Assembly (NCBI GenBank): GCA_003640385.1
Contig: RCAB01000004.1
Span: forward strand, 372,001-436,000
Source of the DNA: Setaria digitata
Taxonomy: Eukaryota; Nematoda; Chromadorea; Rhabditida; Setariidae
Direction: 5' to 3'
Length of the DNA: 64,000 nt
Of the stretch, positions 15,001 through 27,201 are shown piece by piece (position 1 is the first letter of the stretch; every line of letters begins with the position of its first letter). A program made the position numbers and the translations under genes. The notes beneath the pieces are model-generated. The model was not told the origin of the DNA. It did not search any database and was given only the letters and a program-made list of their open reading frames with translations.

Positions 15001-15582
15001 CTACCTTAACTTCATAGTCACAAATTTTTTGTTTGAGTCTGTCATGCCTATATATGGTACTAGGTTCCGCTACTTTTTTTTTTTTTTAAGGTATCGAGAT
15101 GGATTAATGAGATGGAACAGTTAGTGAAACAACAGCGTAGCAGTGGACGAAGCATTCACGGTCATCTTGCTTCTTTAAAGGTGTTGCTTGACACTAAAGT
15201 TTTCTGCTTTACCAAATTACAACTTTTATTAAGTTACAGCGCTTGTTGAATTTGCATTTTCCGTTATCATTGTTTAAGCTTTTGCGTGCACAATTAAGCT
15301 TCAAACAAAACTCCTTCGAATATTTATGGTTGCTTCCGATTTGTTTAATAAGTAATTATTCAGAGGCATGCCGCAGCGTTGGAGGATGAATACCGGCGGT
15401 TGGAATGTCCTGCGGGTCTTCAGGAAATAAGTGTATTATCCAATCAACAAACAAATATATCTAAAAACATACAGGCAAGCCAAAAGGCGAGTGAGCAGCA
15501 ACCGCGAAGTCCGGATACCCCAGAACAGATACCTCATGGTAACTTGAAGAGCTTATCAGTGATGAAGATCCTCAAACTGTGA
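1..15582 (+). CDS. BIRC6: BIRC6/BRUCE-type giant E2 ubiquitin-conjugating protein, 3' part (5' end outside window)
   Basis: About 37 exons encode the C-terminal half of a BRUCE/BIRC6 homologue, a very large protein that joins E2 ubiquitin-conjugating and (in animals) IAP activity to restrain apoptosis. Exons include 1-77, 432-551, 1281-1382, 1642-1781, 1918-2132, 2249-2452, 2718-2924, 3108-3247, 4258-4460, 9471-9660, 10824-11092, 13373-13575 and 15364-15582; reading phases agree across the junctions I checked. Family hallmarks are the WAKGTGFG segment (about 10985) and a UBC fold at the extreme C-terminus containing [14 protein letters not shown], the catalytic-Cys motif [19 protein letters not shown] and [13 protein letters not shown]. 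The protein ends in a short tail after [13 protein letters not shown], as in the human protein. The BIR domain would lie upstream and is not seen. C. elegans UBC-17 is the nearest worm relative I recall. One junction (6815-6936) is unresolved. Confidence 0.93.
13470..14893 (+). other. UBC (E2) catalytic domain of the BIRC6 homologue
   Basis: The ubiquitin-conjugating fold is spread over the end of exon 13373-13575 and exons 13820-13945, 14119-14232, 14440-14535 and 14753-14893. Every one of the last four is a whole number of codons (42, 38, 32 and 47). The active-site cysteine is in GKVCLSVLN at about 14158-14160. The following [13 protein letters not shown] stretch is characteristic of BIRC6 rather than of small E2 enzymes. 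The helical tail continues in exons 15091-15180 and 15364-15582. Confidence 0.92.
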
Positions 15583-16324
15583 AAGATTTCATTGCAGATC
15601 ATTTTTCCTTTTTTTTTTTTCTTTTTTATGAGACTTTTTTGGAGGTGATGGAAATAGACTTGGTTTAAAAACTGTTCCCTTTGTCAAAGCATAAATCCCA
15701 TAATTTGTGGAAGCCTTTTTTGTTAGATGGCGAAACCTATTAAACGTTTGAACAGATAACCGCGATCGTCACACATCTCTCGCACAAATGTAGAAAAACC
15801 GACGTTGGGGTACATCATAGACTTTGCAGATGATTGCACATGTTATTAGTGTTCACTGTTTATCATCTTATAGAATGATTAAAAAAGTAATCGTTCTCCG
15901 ATACTTTCCTAGAAGTTACATCTATATTAAATTTGACGATTGGATTTCAAAAAAAAAACATTTCATGTTCTTTTTTTTTAATGTTCATTTTGGTTCGCAT
16001 GTATTCATTTGCTGATGTTTGAAATCTAGTTGAAGATATAAATAGTAGATAGTGCGAAAGCTGAAGAATCGTTTCGAACAATGGATTTAAGGCCGAGCTT
16101 CATCACATACCGTCACAATGTGTGCAGAAGTTTTTATTGATGAAAGTTTTTTTTTGAAATCTGCTTCTGAAAACACTAAGGCCTATCGCACGACCACGCT
16201 ACTGGCACGAAAGTGAAGTATATTAGAACATGGTTCGTGTGGTAATTATATGATTCGAAGGTAACTGCGATTTTCATTTATTCCATAAAAATATATTTAT
16301 CAAGGTCACTAGATTTTGAGCTAA
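15583..16324. other. Convergent 3' intergenic region, BIRC6 / xrn-2
   Basis: This stretch lies between the stop codons of two genes that point at each other. It holds T-rich sequence after the BIRC6 stop (including a long T tract near 15610) and A-rich sequence toward xrn-2, as expected for two 3' UTRs. No coding exon, RNA gene or repeat was recognised. Confidence 0.6.
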
Positions 16325-19300
16325 TTACCATCGGTATACTGAATGATGAAGTGGTCGATCACGGCCACGGCTTCTAGCACGAAAAGGGACTACATCTGCA
16401 TACGGTTCGTATCGAAGTGGACGTCTGAGATTCATCGGTGGTATTCTTTCATGGTCAATGAAACTTCGATATCGATTTGGATTACCGGTCCATTCTCCTC
16501 CTACTTGTCTTCTTTCACGAAATCTGGAATTGCAAGACTGGAAAGAATAAGTTTTCGAGGCTGGATTAAGTCACTCCATTTAGGAATTTTTTATTTGATT
16601 AGTTCGAATACCTTATAAAAGTGATTTTGAACTGCAAAGAGAAAACTAACTGATTTGTAGATGGTGGATAGTTAGGTGGGCGATCATCTGTGTAGGACCC
16701 CGCTGGAGTCCAACACGACCTGATATGGGGATTTGTTTGGTATGTTTCGAACAGCGGTCGAGGCCCATGAGCAATGCTATGTTCAATCATTCTTCGTCCT
16801 GCATCGCTTAATCTATGTCGAGGTACTTCGCGCGAAAATCCTATTTGAGGTCGGTATGGCTGCAAACCCTTTCCATGCAAAAGTTGAACTAAAGTAACAA
16901 CAAAATATAAAAGCAAAAGCTCTTGAGCATGCATAACAAAAAACAATTTAATGTGCCACTATTTTTTATGAAGGACCCACTTCTCGACGATCCAGATTCG
17001 CGTCCTTCAAAGTTCGTGGGACATCAACAGCCCCTGGTAGTCGTTTGGCCGCAAATAAATATCCCTTTTCAAACTGAGGATCTTTATAAATCATCATAAG
17101 AGCTTTGTTTTGCTAAAAGTTGAAATCAGTAACATTTAAACATGAAATAAACGAAGAAGTTAACTGAACAAGTAGTAGCTAATAAGATGTGGAATAACTA
17201 CACAGGGAATCAGGAAAAACACTACTCACAGATATATCTTCGAGCTCATCAACTGAAAACGGCGATTTGTAGTTTTCCCCCTTCATTACAGCTTTCGCAT
17301 CGGTACAAACAGTACCAGCTAACCCGAATGTCAGGGACGTATCGATTGCCACATATACAGACTCTGAAGTTTAGATCAGCTGATTTTCAGTATGATCATC
17401 TTTAACGACCTTTCCTGCTCATGAAAGCAGCAGGACTCCTTTTCGGACTTTGTAGCTCCTTTGTAGGCATCCCTAATAACTACAGAGATGGCTCTTGGAC
17501 TGTGATCAATGTAAGCTTGAATATTCGCAATTTTATAACTGTGTTGTAGAACAGAACCTTAAAACTATAGAGACGAAGATAAAAAATGTACCATCAGCAC
17601 CATTCTCATACAAATGCTCCACAAATTTGTAGAAGGGATGTGACGGTCCAACAAAGAGCCGATCTGGACCTCTGGAATTTCTTTCCTTTTCAAAAGCGTC
17701 CAATTTATCTTCCATCTTCAAAATATAATTAGCAATAACAACAGTTAAGCCATTAACTAAATTTCAGAATCCCAGAAAGGGTTCAATCATCACATTAAAA
17801 ATGTTCACTTTTTTGGCCACACACTTCCTGGTCTTGATGAAAACATGCGCCTGTTATCTTAAGAATAATGATAATGATAATAATAAGTGATAATAATAGA
17901 AAATAATACAATTAGCAACAATAAAAATTAATAATAATAATTGACAATCAGCAATAGTAATTATTACTATTAACCAGTAGTAATAATGATAATAATTACT
18001 GATTATTAATTTATAAATAATAAAAATTATTGTTATTATTAATAATAGTAATAATAACAAAATAATTAATAATAATAATAATAAATAATAATAATAATAA
18101 TTAATAATAATAATTATTGCTAATATTAATAATATATAATATAATAATAAATAATAATAATAACAACAAATGATAATAAATAATAATAATAAATAATAAT
18201 AATAAATAATAATAATAAACAATAATAATAAATAACAATAATAATAATAAAAACAGATTGAAAAATCAAAGCGGATTCACTTGGAAACCACGCCCCAAAT
18301 TTATGAAAGAGATTTTGCTATTCAATTCATAGAAATAGAAACCGGCTTTAGAACTTCCAGAAGTCGTTTCTCGTCCACAAACGGTAACAGTGCAACTCCT
18401 TGCCATGCACACTTTTTGCCATTTAAGTCAATCACAAAATTGTCAGGATAAAAGTCGATTATAGGCGAAATGGGTGATACCATTAATTCCTGCCATGATT
18501 CTGGCAGATGTATCCTAGATGTAATTATTGTGAATATTTTCTTATTATCAAGAAAATCAAGAAAAACATATGAAAATCAACAATCAGCCTATGTGAAAAG
18601 GAAAATAAATATGCAAATATATTTTTCCTACAAAAAATAAATAAATGAAGTAAGCATGCGAAAGAGAGTTGTTGCAAATATTATAGTGGCTATAGTGGCT
18701 TTCTTCCAGATTTAGAGTACTCAGTTATCTCTGCCCTTTTTTATTCAATATAGTTCATGGATTTTTCTGGCTTTTTCTAGCTGACCATACCTGCTTGCGG
18801 CTGGAAAAACTCCCATGAGTTGTTGCAATGGTTTAAAGGGTTCAGTATATGCACTAAAATCAGGCTTGAATTGAGAAACTGCATCAAAATCAGAAGCGAA
18901 TGGTGCATAATGAAATGGATAGTACCAATCCCAGCTTGCGCAACCCTAAAATTTGAAGATTCGATAAAATGGAAATTGAAATAGTATTTGATTATAGGCA
19001 AAAGAAGAAGTCTTAGTATCACTAACCTGATAATAATAGCGTAATACCCAGCAAAGACCTTCTATATAGGCCAAAGCAACTTTATGTCTGAATACAGTAT
19101 CTTTACCGTCTACTTGGAATTTGCTCTTATAATATCGCTCTTTCCATCCATCTTCCCACAATCTCACCTCATCAAAGAGTTCATCTTCCGAGCTGGAATC
19201 ATTTTCCTGAAGAAAAAAATACGTACAAAGTGGGGTAACAAACTAATATCATTTTTTCCTGTAAAACTGAAAGAAAAACTCCTACCACCTCGCAATTTAG

Positions 19301-22300
19301 ATCACTGTTCTCCAATATATTAGTTGCAGAAGCACGAAAAGCGGCATTATTCGTCACTCGAGTACACATTGCGTCAGTGAAATTAAGTGCCTGAACTGAA
19401 CTCGATTAAACTATCTAAAGATGTGTAGCTGCCTAGTCCAATTATATACCAAATATAGAGTATCAAAAAGAGGTGGTATGGACGATTTATGTGAAGTTAA
19501 GGTATGAAAAATTTCTCATACTTCTAATCGCGCGGTTTTCGCCATTGTTCTTGTACTGGATCCACTAAGATGAACTGGTCCATTAGCTTGTGGTGCCAGA
19601 AGGCAATTTCGAGACGATATGTAAGCTGGCGTCGTAACAGCGCGTTCACGTCTTTTCCTTTCTTTATTTTTCTTTTTAAACATTTGATCTCTTTCCTAAA
19701 CAGTCTTGATTAAAACACATTAAAAAATTAAAGGAATGTTATATCTTTCATACATCTTGAATTTTATAAAAAATAATAATAAAAATAATCTACTGTAAGT
19801 TAGGAAATTATACCAAGACACCATAAAAGCGAGCAACAAACCTGTCTTGACTTGAATATTTCGTCTTCTACTTCCCCTAATTTATCAAGTATGATTTGAG
19901 CCCTTTCAATATGGACGGTGCCAGAATCAGTGAGGTGACTGAAGACAACAAAGAGAAAAAATTGAGCAAATGAGAGTAAAAACAAGTAAACGATAAACAT
20001 ATTTTGTCGGTGCTGAATTTAAGTACAAACGAACTATCGAAGGATGGAAATGAGTTTTTCCAAAAATGGTAAAAATTAAATCAGAGAAAATGTATGTAAA
20101 AGAAATGTATAAGTCTCGTCATACCGACTCCTCATTATTTCTAAGTGAATTTATATAAAAACAAAACATTTTACAGACCCTTTCATTTTACAAACCATAT
20201 CTTTGTACAATCTGACAAGTCTGTCGATGGCATTCTCACGAATTTCCAGTGAAGGCAAATGAGGTAGGAAATCATTGCCAACAAAAAAGCACATAAACAC
20301 CTAAAAAGATAAAAAAAAAAGCACTTCCCTCCACAAGGGATTATTTAAAACCTTTATACCTAAGCTTCAAGTAAATTTACAAAAAAAAAAACAGCAGAGA
20401 GATAGAAAATGTGATAATAAAGTGCAGCAAGCTACAAGATGAATAAACTAAGCAAATTATATTTTTAAAATTGAGTTATTAGATCTCTAGCCCTCAAAAT
20501 ACTAAATGTCGCAGTTTTTTTACTAATCCAAACTGAACTAGTTGTTTATTAAAACATTCAAATTAAAAGTATGACCCAATCATCGATCGACCGCTCCAAA
20601 TCAAAGGGAATGGATGAATTCGGTATCTGCAGTTCACGTTCAAGATATTCACGAAGCACAGGCAAGCGAACGAATATGAAATTTGTTTCTTTTTGTAATG
20701 GAGAAGACTGATAATCAGAATCATCATCACGCGCTAACCTGGAATTCCAAGCATTAATATCAGTTTAAAACTTTTTGTAAAAAAACAAAGTTTTATTTAC
20801 ATAATTAAAAAATTTGATTAGGGCCCTTACTAAACTGTTTTTTCTACGGATGAACAACAAGAAGAAAAATTAACCCCTTGCAATCATTTAACTCATGTCC
20901 GTAATGTCCACAGAGATCACATGGTCTCTGTTGATTCGGCACAAATTCCTCTCTGATAATATTGAAGTTAGGTTCATGAGTAGCCAATCCTAACATAATC
21001 AGATCCGCATCTGCTCCGCACAAGCAATGCACGGTGTTGGGATCATGGGATGGAGATGCTCTTTGTCGTCGTATAAAGTCCATAATTTTATGTTCACCCT
21101 CTCCAGGCACATTTGCATCCGATAATATCACCTTAAATTTATTCATTTGCTAGCTAAAGAGCACTAAAATAATGAGATACACTTATCACTGAACTCTGGA
21201 ACTATTAAAATTTGGAGATGTCCAAAATCTCCTATCTATTAAACATTCAACTGAAACAATCTTTCAATGTAAACGGAAAAAAGAAATTTCACCGCAATTT
21301 TTTCCCATCCTGGATCACCATTCAAACGTTGATGGACATAATAACGAAGAGCAATAGCCAGTCTGCAAAAAATCCTTGAAATAAATTGGAGAACAATTAG
21401 TGTAAATTGGCTTTCATTCGAGAGTTTCTTACCTTGCCATGAAGGGTGTCCCCGGCGTTATACAGTTGCTATCGAAATTCTCTTCTTCTTTTTCAGGAGG
21501 TAATGGATAGCCTTCACTTTCCAATCGCGATCTTATTTCAGCTATCTGCTCAATTTTTTCAGCAGCTTCCTTCGACGCACGGAAACGTCGACTACGCTGT
21601 TGGTTCATCTGAAACCTGCTTCCTACAACTTTGTTTGTTAAAAGACGAAAAGACGAAATTTGTCATGCATAAATTAATATTCTGAGATTCAGTGGATTTG
21701 AAGTAACTGGCAGTAATTGTTGATACTATTTCTAAAAATCTCGTGAATTAGCATTTCCGAACAAATGTAAAATGGTAATATGAATATAACATAGCAACCT
21801 TCGCTCTTGGAGCCACACCATCAATTGCCATGTAGAGAAGTTTACGAGGACGAACGATTGCAAACAACCGATCTATATATTCGAAAATTAATGTCTGAAA
21901 GGAGTTATCTATGTGCTAAATGAAGTAAACGACGGTTTAATTCATGTTGATAAAATTTGAAAAAAAAAAATATTAGTAATCGCTATAAGATTATAAATGA
22001 AAGTAGAAAATAAAAAAGAGAGCAGGCTTTTTAATCGATGTAAAAAGTGACTCAATCATCCGAAACACTTACAAACATTTCCTCCTCTGTTTTAGGTGGA
22101 GGCCGGTCTTCTGGATGAGTACAAGGATGAATAATGCCATTCATATCTAGATATAAGTTGTCGAATTCCTAGGAAATTCATAATCAGTTCTTGATGTAAA
22201 TGGAAATCTGATGGAAAAATGATTTTTGATGGAAATTCATAATCAATTCTATGTTTTGAGTTGCCTCTTAAAAAGCCTATATACGAAAATAATGTGCAAA

Positions 22301-22456
22301 GCACATCTGCTATAATACCTGGAAATTGGGATTTGGATCAGTAGTGTTAACAGGAATGCGGACTCCATTCAAGTCGCGCGGTTTCTCCTCTACAGCATCC
22401 ACAATCACTGACGGATATTTGCGAGTTAGCCACCGAAAAAAAGCTGGGACACCCAT
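16325..22456 (-). CDS. xrn-2: 5'-3' exoribonuclease 2 (XRN2/Rat1), nuclear
   Basis: XRN2 degrades 5'-monophosphate RNA in the nucleus, in transcription termination, rRNA and snoRNA maturation and miRNA turnover. About 19 exons run from ATG at 22456 ([16 protein letters not shown], the invariant XRN N-terminus) to TAA at 16325. Later exons supply the Mg-binding acidic motifs [12 protein letters not shown] (22150), [11 protein letters not shown] (21800), [12 protein letters not shown] (21100), [17 protein letters not shown] (20990) and [14 protein letters not shown] (20270). A CCHC zinc knuckle [14 protein letters not shown] (20890) separates XRN2 from cytoplasmic XRN1. The C-terminal half has [13 protein letters not shown] (19160), [19 protein letters not shown] (18930) and [19 protein letters not shown] (18400), followed by a basic RG-rich tail. 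A TTTTAG acceptor sits one base before the ATG and another (TTTCAG) at 22483-22485, both possible trans-splice sites. An intron at 17.7-18.3 kb carries a large TAA repeat. Confidence 0.97.
17865..18252. repeat. TAA/AAT-rich trinucleotide microsatellite in xrn-2 intron
   Basis: About 390 bp composed almost entirely of interrupted TAA/AAT/ATA units on the + strand. It lies inside the xrn-2 intron between the exons at about 17593-17713 and 18345-18516. The apparent minus-strand reading frame of Ile/Tyr/Leu codons is a by-product of the repeat and not a gene. Confidence 0.95.
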
Positions 22457-25323
22457 ACTAAAAGTTTATGTTTCTTGATAACCTGAAATCAATAACTCCT
22501 TCGCAAGATTACAACATTTTTGCGTAAAAAAATCCAAGTGACTTATAACCTTTATAACTTACACAAAGTTAATTTAAAACTTCTATCAACTCAAACACCG
22601 GACCTAAATGACCCCAGTACTTCTACACTCACACCTACCTCAACTGCCATGTTGCTATTTAGCCCCATATTACGGAACGGCTACCACAACCATCTTTCAG
22701 CTCAGTTGCGGTGCGCCACTTAAGGGAGTTGTTTCGAAAATTTGATATCCCATCGTGAAGGCGTGGGATTCTAAATTTTGCTAGTTTTGGAAGAATTAGC
22801 TGTAATTGTTTCATTGTTAAGAAGCAGTGTTCTTCGTTTTTCATTTTCGCTTTAAAGACATTGTGAGCATTCCCATTGTTCGGTGGTTATAATTCGTGGA
22901 TGGAATGGCGAAGTTTACTTGTTGCTGTTATCATACATCTTCGATTTCGCAAGTGTGATATCGTTGAAGATGGGAGGAGAAGGGGGTTCAGTTAACTGAT
23001 GTTACACAAAATCGAATGATGACAAAATTACCAAAACACAGTTAAAGGATTTTGGAAAACTCTCAATGTTTCATAAATTAGGTCCCAAAAATGCAGTGTC
23101 TGACAAATGAGATTTCGATATCGGTGGAAAGTAAAATTCCGCACTATAATACTAATGTGGTATGAACTTCATTGCATCATCGAAAGAAACAGAGGGAAAC
23201 TGATGTATGGTACTACTAGGAAGGTGTTAATTCAGGTTGCGTAAGATGGGCTATTGTTTAAGGTCAAAAAATAATATATTTAAGAGTTAGATAGCTTGGA
23301 ACTCGTTTAATCCCTCTTCCTCATTAACCCCCGCATCATCTGTCCCTTCTGGTGCAAGTATTCGTATGGGTGGACACCCCGCGGTGCTCTTTTCAAGGAT
23401 CTTCTCGAAGGACCACCTGCCTGTCTGTCTGTCCACTGCTACCTCTGCCTTGTTCTCTCGAAAGCTCCAAACTAGAAGCTTTCGTACCTCCTGGCATCAG
23501 TGCTGAAGTGGATAACGGACACCGATTAGTGGTCACTACTGTGGGTCAGCTATCGTGCATGGCTCTTTCCGATGACCATAATCCTCTTTACACCAACAAC
23601 AGCACCAGTACAGTTCCACTGATCTGATAATTGCATTTACTCAATTTTGATGCATTTGTAACTTGTTGCTTCGACACTGCTAGCAGCAGCTAAGATGAGG
23701 TCGAGAAAAAAGATATCAGTGTCAACGTACGAGCATCAGAATAGAACAAATGGGTTGTCACTCTCTCGTCCCTCACGCTGATTCCCGCAAAGATTTCTCC
23801 TCTGCTGATGGCGTCTCGTCCTTCCAGAGGATAAAGGCTCCACTGAATTGTACAGTTGATTTGCTCATGCAGCCGATGTTATCATAATCTGATTTATTTG
23901 CCATTTGTTTCCACCGCATTTGGTGAGAATAAGAAGACAGTCCTTACAATGAATCATTTGTATCTTTTAGTTTTTAAAGTTTCCCAAAGTGTTTCGGTTC
24001 GAAACGGATACTTTGTGTTTCAAAATCTTTAGTTTTTCAATTCGGATGCCCTATAAAGCATTACTGACTATGATCTCTGCCTATCGTCATCATTTTGCCA
24101 TAGTGGAGGAAATAGTAAATGGTACGAGGAATCCCGCATACTATTTAATATGCAAATAAGGTAACATTCAGAGAATACAATTGGACGGGACTGTAAATCG
24201 TTCAGCAAACAGTTAAAAGAAGACAGATTGCTGTGACATGTGACTCTCAGGACAGGGCCTTACTGTCCTTGCATCCTCACTTTATGCAGTTTTCTTGGAA
24301 TATAGTTATTAGATAAGGAATAATCAAGCTAATGAAATGTCGCTGCCCGTAGTTGATCATATTGCTATGTCACGCGAGAAGTGTGGAAAGCACAAAAGCG
24401 AAAGGAAAGGTAATGGAAGCGCTTTCTGACTATGTGATCCGATCTATTGATAATATAAAAGATACTTCACTTGGTCGAGACATTTAATTATGCGATCGTA
24501 TTACGGCATCCTCAAACATATGTCTTACCGAAAACTGATAGCAGACATCAGATGGAGTTAAAAAATAACAATTGCCTGTTAACTGACTGTGAATATCGTT
24601 TTTAATATTATTTAATTTATCGCAGATCGTTTATGCAATAGAAACACATTAACTAATTATGAGAATGGAGCATGTTTTATTTGCATTTTTTCTTTGATTT
24701 TCCATCCATCATTGAGTTGAAAAATTTGTTGCCTAATGCTAGTAAAGCGTAAGCTGCAATGCCAAATTTTTTTAAATTTGAATTGATTAGGCCCATTTCT
24801 GAGGATCCTACTGAGTAAGACTATATACCATGCGACAACGTCTAAGATAATTTTTCTATAGAACAATTGGTTAGTGAATATAGGAGATGCACTATTGAAA
24901 ATGTGTTAATTGGTGGGTTGCAGCGAGTAATTTGCGAAGTACCTCCTCACGCTATTGGCCTCTTTATTGAGGTCATCATCAGCTTCTCACATTTCTGCAA
25001 TGTGTTTGCTATTTTCGGATTAATTCCCAGATATTATTAGTAATTTCAAACTAACTCTATGCTAACAGTAGTTTGGTGAGGGAATAATAACTGATCAAGG
25101 TTGCATTCTAAATCTTGTTCACTTTTAACTGTGATTTTAATTATTTAATTACTCAGACATTGCTTTATTTATCTTGGAAAGGCATGAATATAAATTTGAA
25201 AAGCAAGTGTAACTATAGCCTTAATTAAAATAGTAATTATGGTGCTATTAAATTGCAGATTTTGCTTTTTCCATTTCTTTTTTTTTTTTAACATGTAATT
25301 TTTCAAATTGTAAGCCCAGCACA
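22457..25323. other. Intergenic region upstream of xrn-2, downstream of the bHLH gene
   Basis: A 2.9-kb gap between two minus-strand genes. It should contain the xrn-2 promoter and the bHLH 3' UTR. Around 23.3-23.9 kb it is visibly richer in G+C than its surroundings and contains a 13-bp CACCCCGCGGTGC word (23375-23387) that recurs at 27496. Short open frames here (such as 23352-23627) show no family motif and no splice-linked continuation, so I call no gene. Confidence 0.5.
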
Positions 25324-27201
25324 TTATTTATCTTTTCGTAAATTCTTTGTCAAACTAGTATTTGCAATAAGACAATTGACACAAAAGCATAAACCGTTGA
25401 TGGACTTAACACAAGGTTGCACAGGTACAGGTACAGGTACGGGTACTGACATAGGTACAGAAAGCCTAAGAAGGGGTTGCGTTGTTTCGGGCAACATTTT
25501 GAAAGGTAAGGCTGATGGCGTAGACCTGAAGAGCTCGAGTGGAGCTAATGCACTTGGAGTCCCTAAAGAAGTAGTTGCTTGGCGAGTAGCAATAGTATTG
25601 CCTGTCTTACTGTTACGAAGTTCATCTAGTTTTTGTCTCAATTCATTGTTTGCATTTGTTAAGTGTTTGATCCTGAAATAAGCACTTAAATTAGACTAAA
25701 ACCAATTTTATTTGAAGAAATTCTGGACATATAAAGGTCATCTTTGGCGAACGAACTAACGGCGACGGAAATTGAATAGAAGGCAGTGTGTTGTTTAAGG
25801 ATAAAAGTACTAAAAGGTAGGTATATAGAAAACTAAGAAACTGTTACAGGATTACTTAATTTGTATGATATTTCTTCAGATTCTGTTCCCTTTCTCAGTA
25901 ATTCACTTTTTGTACTTCATTTTTTTTTAGGTAATCGGTTGGACCAACCAGTTACTAGCTAGGAGTAAAGTATTGATTTTAGACATTTTTCTAGATCCAG
26001 TACGATGCGAATATGGTAAACATTGCCGAAGCTCATCAAGTGCATCATTCAGATCGTGCATTCTTTTCCGTTCCCTTGAATTAATACTCATACGTAGAAC
26101 TGCCTGCTCCTAAAAATTTATTAAGTTAATCTGTTGTCTGTTAAGTTCCACTCCCTTAAAATCCCAAAACTACATCTGTGAAAAAGACTTCTGAAAAATT
26201 AGGAAAATTTAATAAATTCCACAAAATGTTTTACTGATGAGTAAAAACAATGAGCACCTCCTCGTTGAGACCTTGTAACTTGTTGGATTTTCCAGGATTT
26301 ACTCTTTTTCGCCTTACATACGGCTCGATTTCTTCCATACTCAATAAACTACTCTGAAATAAACAACGAAGTGTTCGACAGAGTTACAGGATTTTAAATT
26401 GCAGCTATTTTTACCTACTAGTGAATTTTTATTAACGTATAAAAATATCTAGCAGAATTGTTCATTGACTTCAAAAATCTTTTCATACATCTGCTCACTT
26501 TTTTCTAGGACTCTGATCGATTAATGAAATTTAACTTCATCATCACAAGTCATTTAGTAATGTCCTACACAAAAAATAAATGAGTTTTATCAGATACATC
26601 GCAAAATTGCCTAGCAGTTGTAGCCCGTTTCTACGTAGCTCCTTGTTCATGAAAAAAATACTCTAGTAATACTATCCTTGTTCAACTATTAGAGCCAAAT
26701 ATGTTAGTAGGCGTCATAGAGGAATTTAAGAATCCAGCCACCAGAACATTGTATTTCGCAGTCAGTTAACTAATTGATTAACTGATTGCGGTGATACTGT
26801 CATGTTCATACTGTCAAGGATAAATACGGTAGATTATTAAAACAGAAAATTATTGCACTGAAACAAAACAGTAAATTACAACTTTTAAATTAGACCCCAA
26901 ATAAACCTTTTCATTGTGGAACTTTTTCAAAGGAATCTGAGGGAGTTCAAAAATTCAAGGTAATTTAAAAGGTTGAGCTGAATGCTATCTATTAACTTAA
27001 ACGCAGTTTCAACTCTATCCTAAGAAACTGTAAAACTTTTTTTTCTTTCTTCAGTCTAATTTATTCCCCGGAAAAGTTGCAAAACTTCTGCGGAATTATA
27101 GGCATTAAGCGCAAGAGGCAGATGAACAGCCTAATGTCTAAGCAAGTAATGGGTAGCAGCAGAAAGGTTACCGTTCTTGGAGAATCATCTGAATCGCTCA
27201 T
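25324..27201 (-). CDS. bHLH transcription factor of the beta3/OLIG class (BHLHE22/23-like; C. elegans HLH-17/31/32-like)
   Basis: Four exons (27172-27201, 26258-26353, 25949-26109, 25324-25672) join in consistent phases to a protein of about 211 residues starting [10 protein letters not shown]. Residues about 43-100 form a bHLH domain. The basic region is [20 protein letters not shown], the loop is [14 protein letters not shown], and helix 2 (LLLASNWIKHL) continues into a leucine-heptad-like [13 protein letters not shown]. The [13 protein letters not shown] block is diagnostic of vertebrate BHLHE22/23 and OLIG proteins, which bind E-box DNA and control neural and glial cell fate. Helix 2 is rebuilt by splicing TG|G (Trp) between the last two exons. 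The tail after the domain is Pro/Ser/Thr-rich with a (Val-Pro) run. Orthology to a particular C. elegans hlh gene is inferred, so no symbol is given. Confidence 0.87.
25421..25446. repeat. ACAGGT hexamer repeat inside the bHLH coding exon
   Basis: About four tandem copies of the hexamer ACAGGT (the last with one base change). They lie in frame in the last exon of the bHLH gene, where the minus strand reads Val-Pro dipeptides ([11 protein letters not shown]). The unit is two codons long, so copy-number change would keep the frame. Confidence 0.85.

Noticed and set aside
17854..18222. Minus-strand frame of 122 codons, Ile/Tyr/Leu only
   Set aside because: Translation of the TAA/AAT microsatellite; no coding character.
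23352..23627. Plus-strand frame of 91 codons in a G+C-richer patch
   Set aside because: No recognisable domain, no splice partners, and open mainly because local A+T content is lower.
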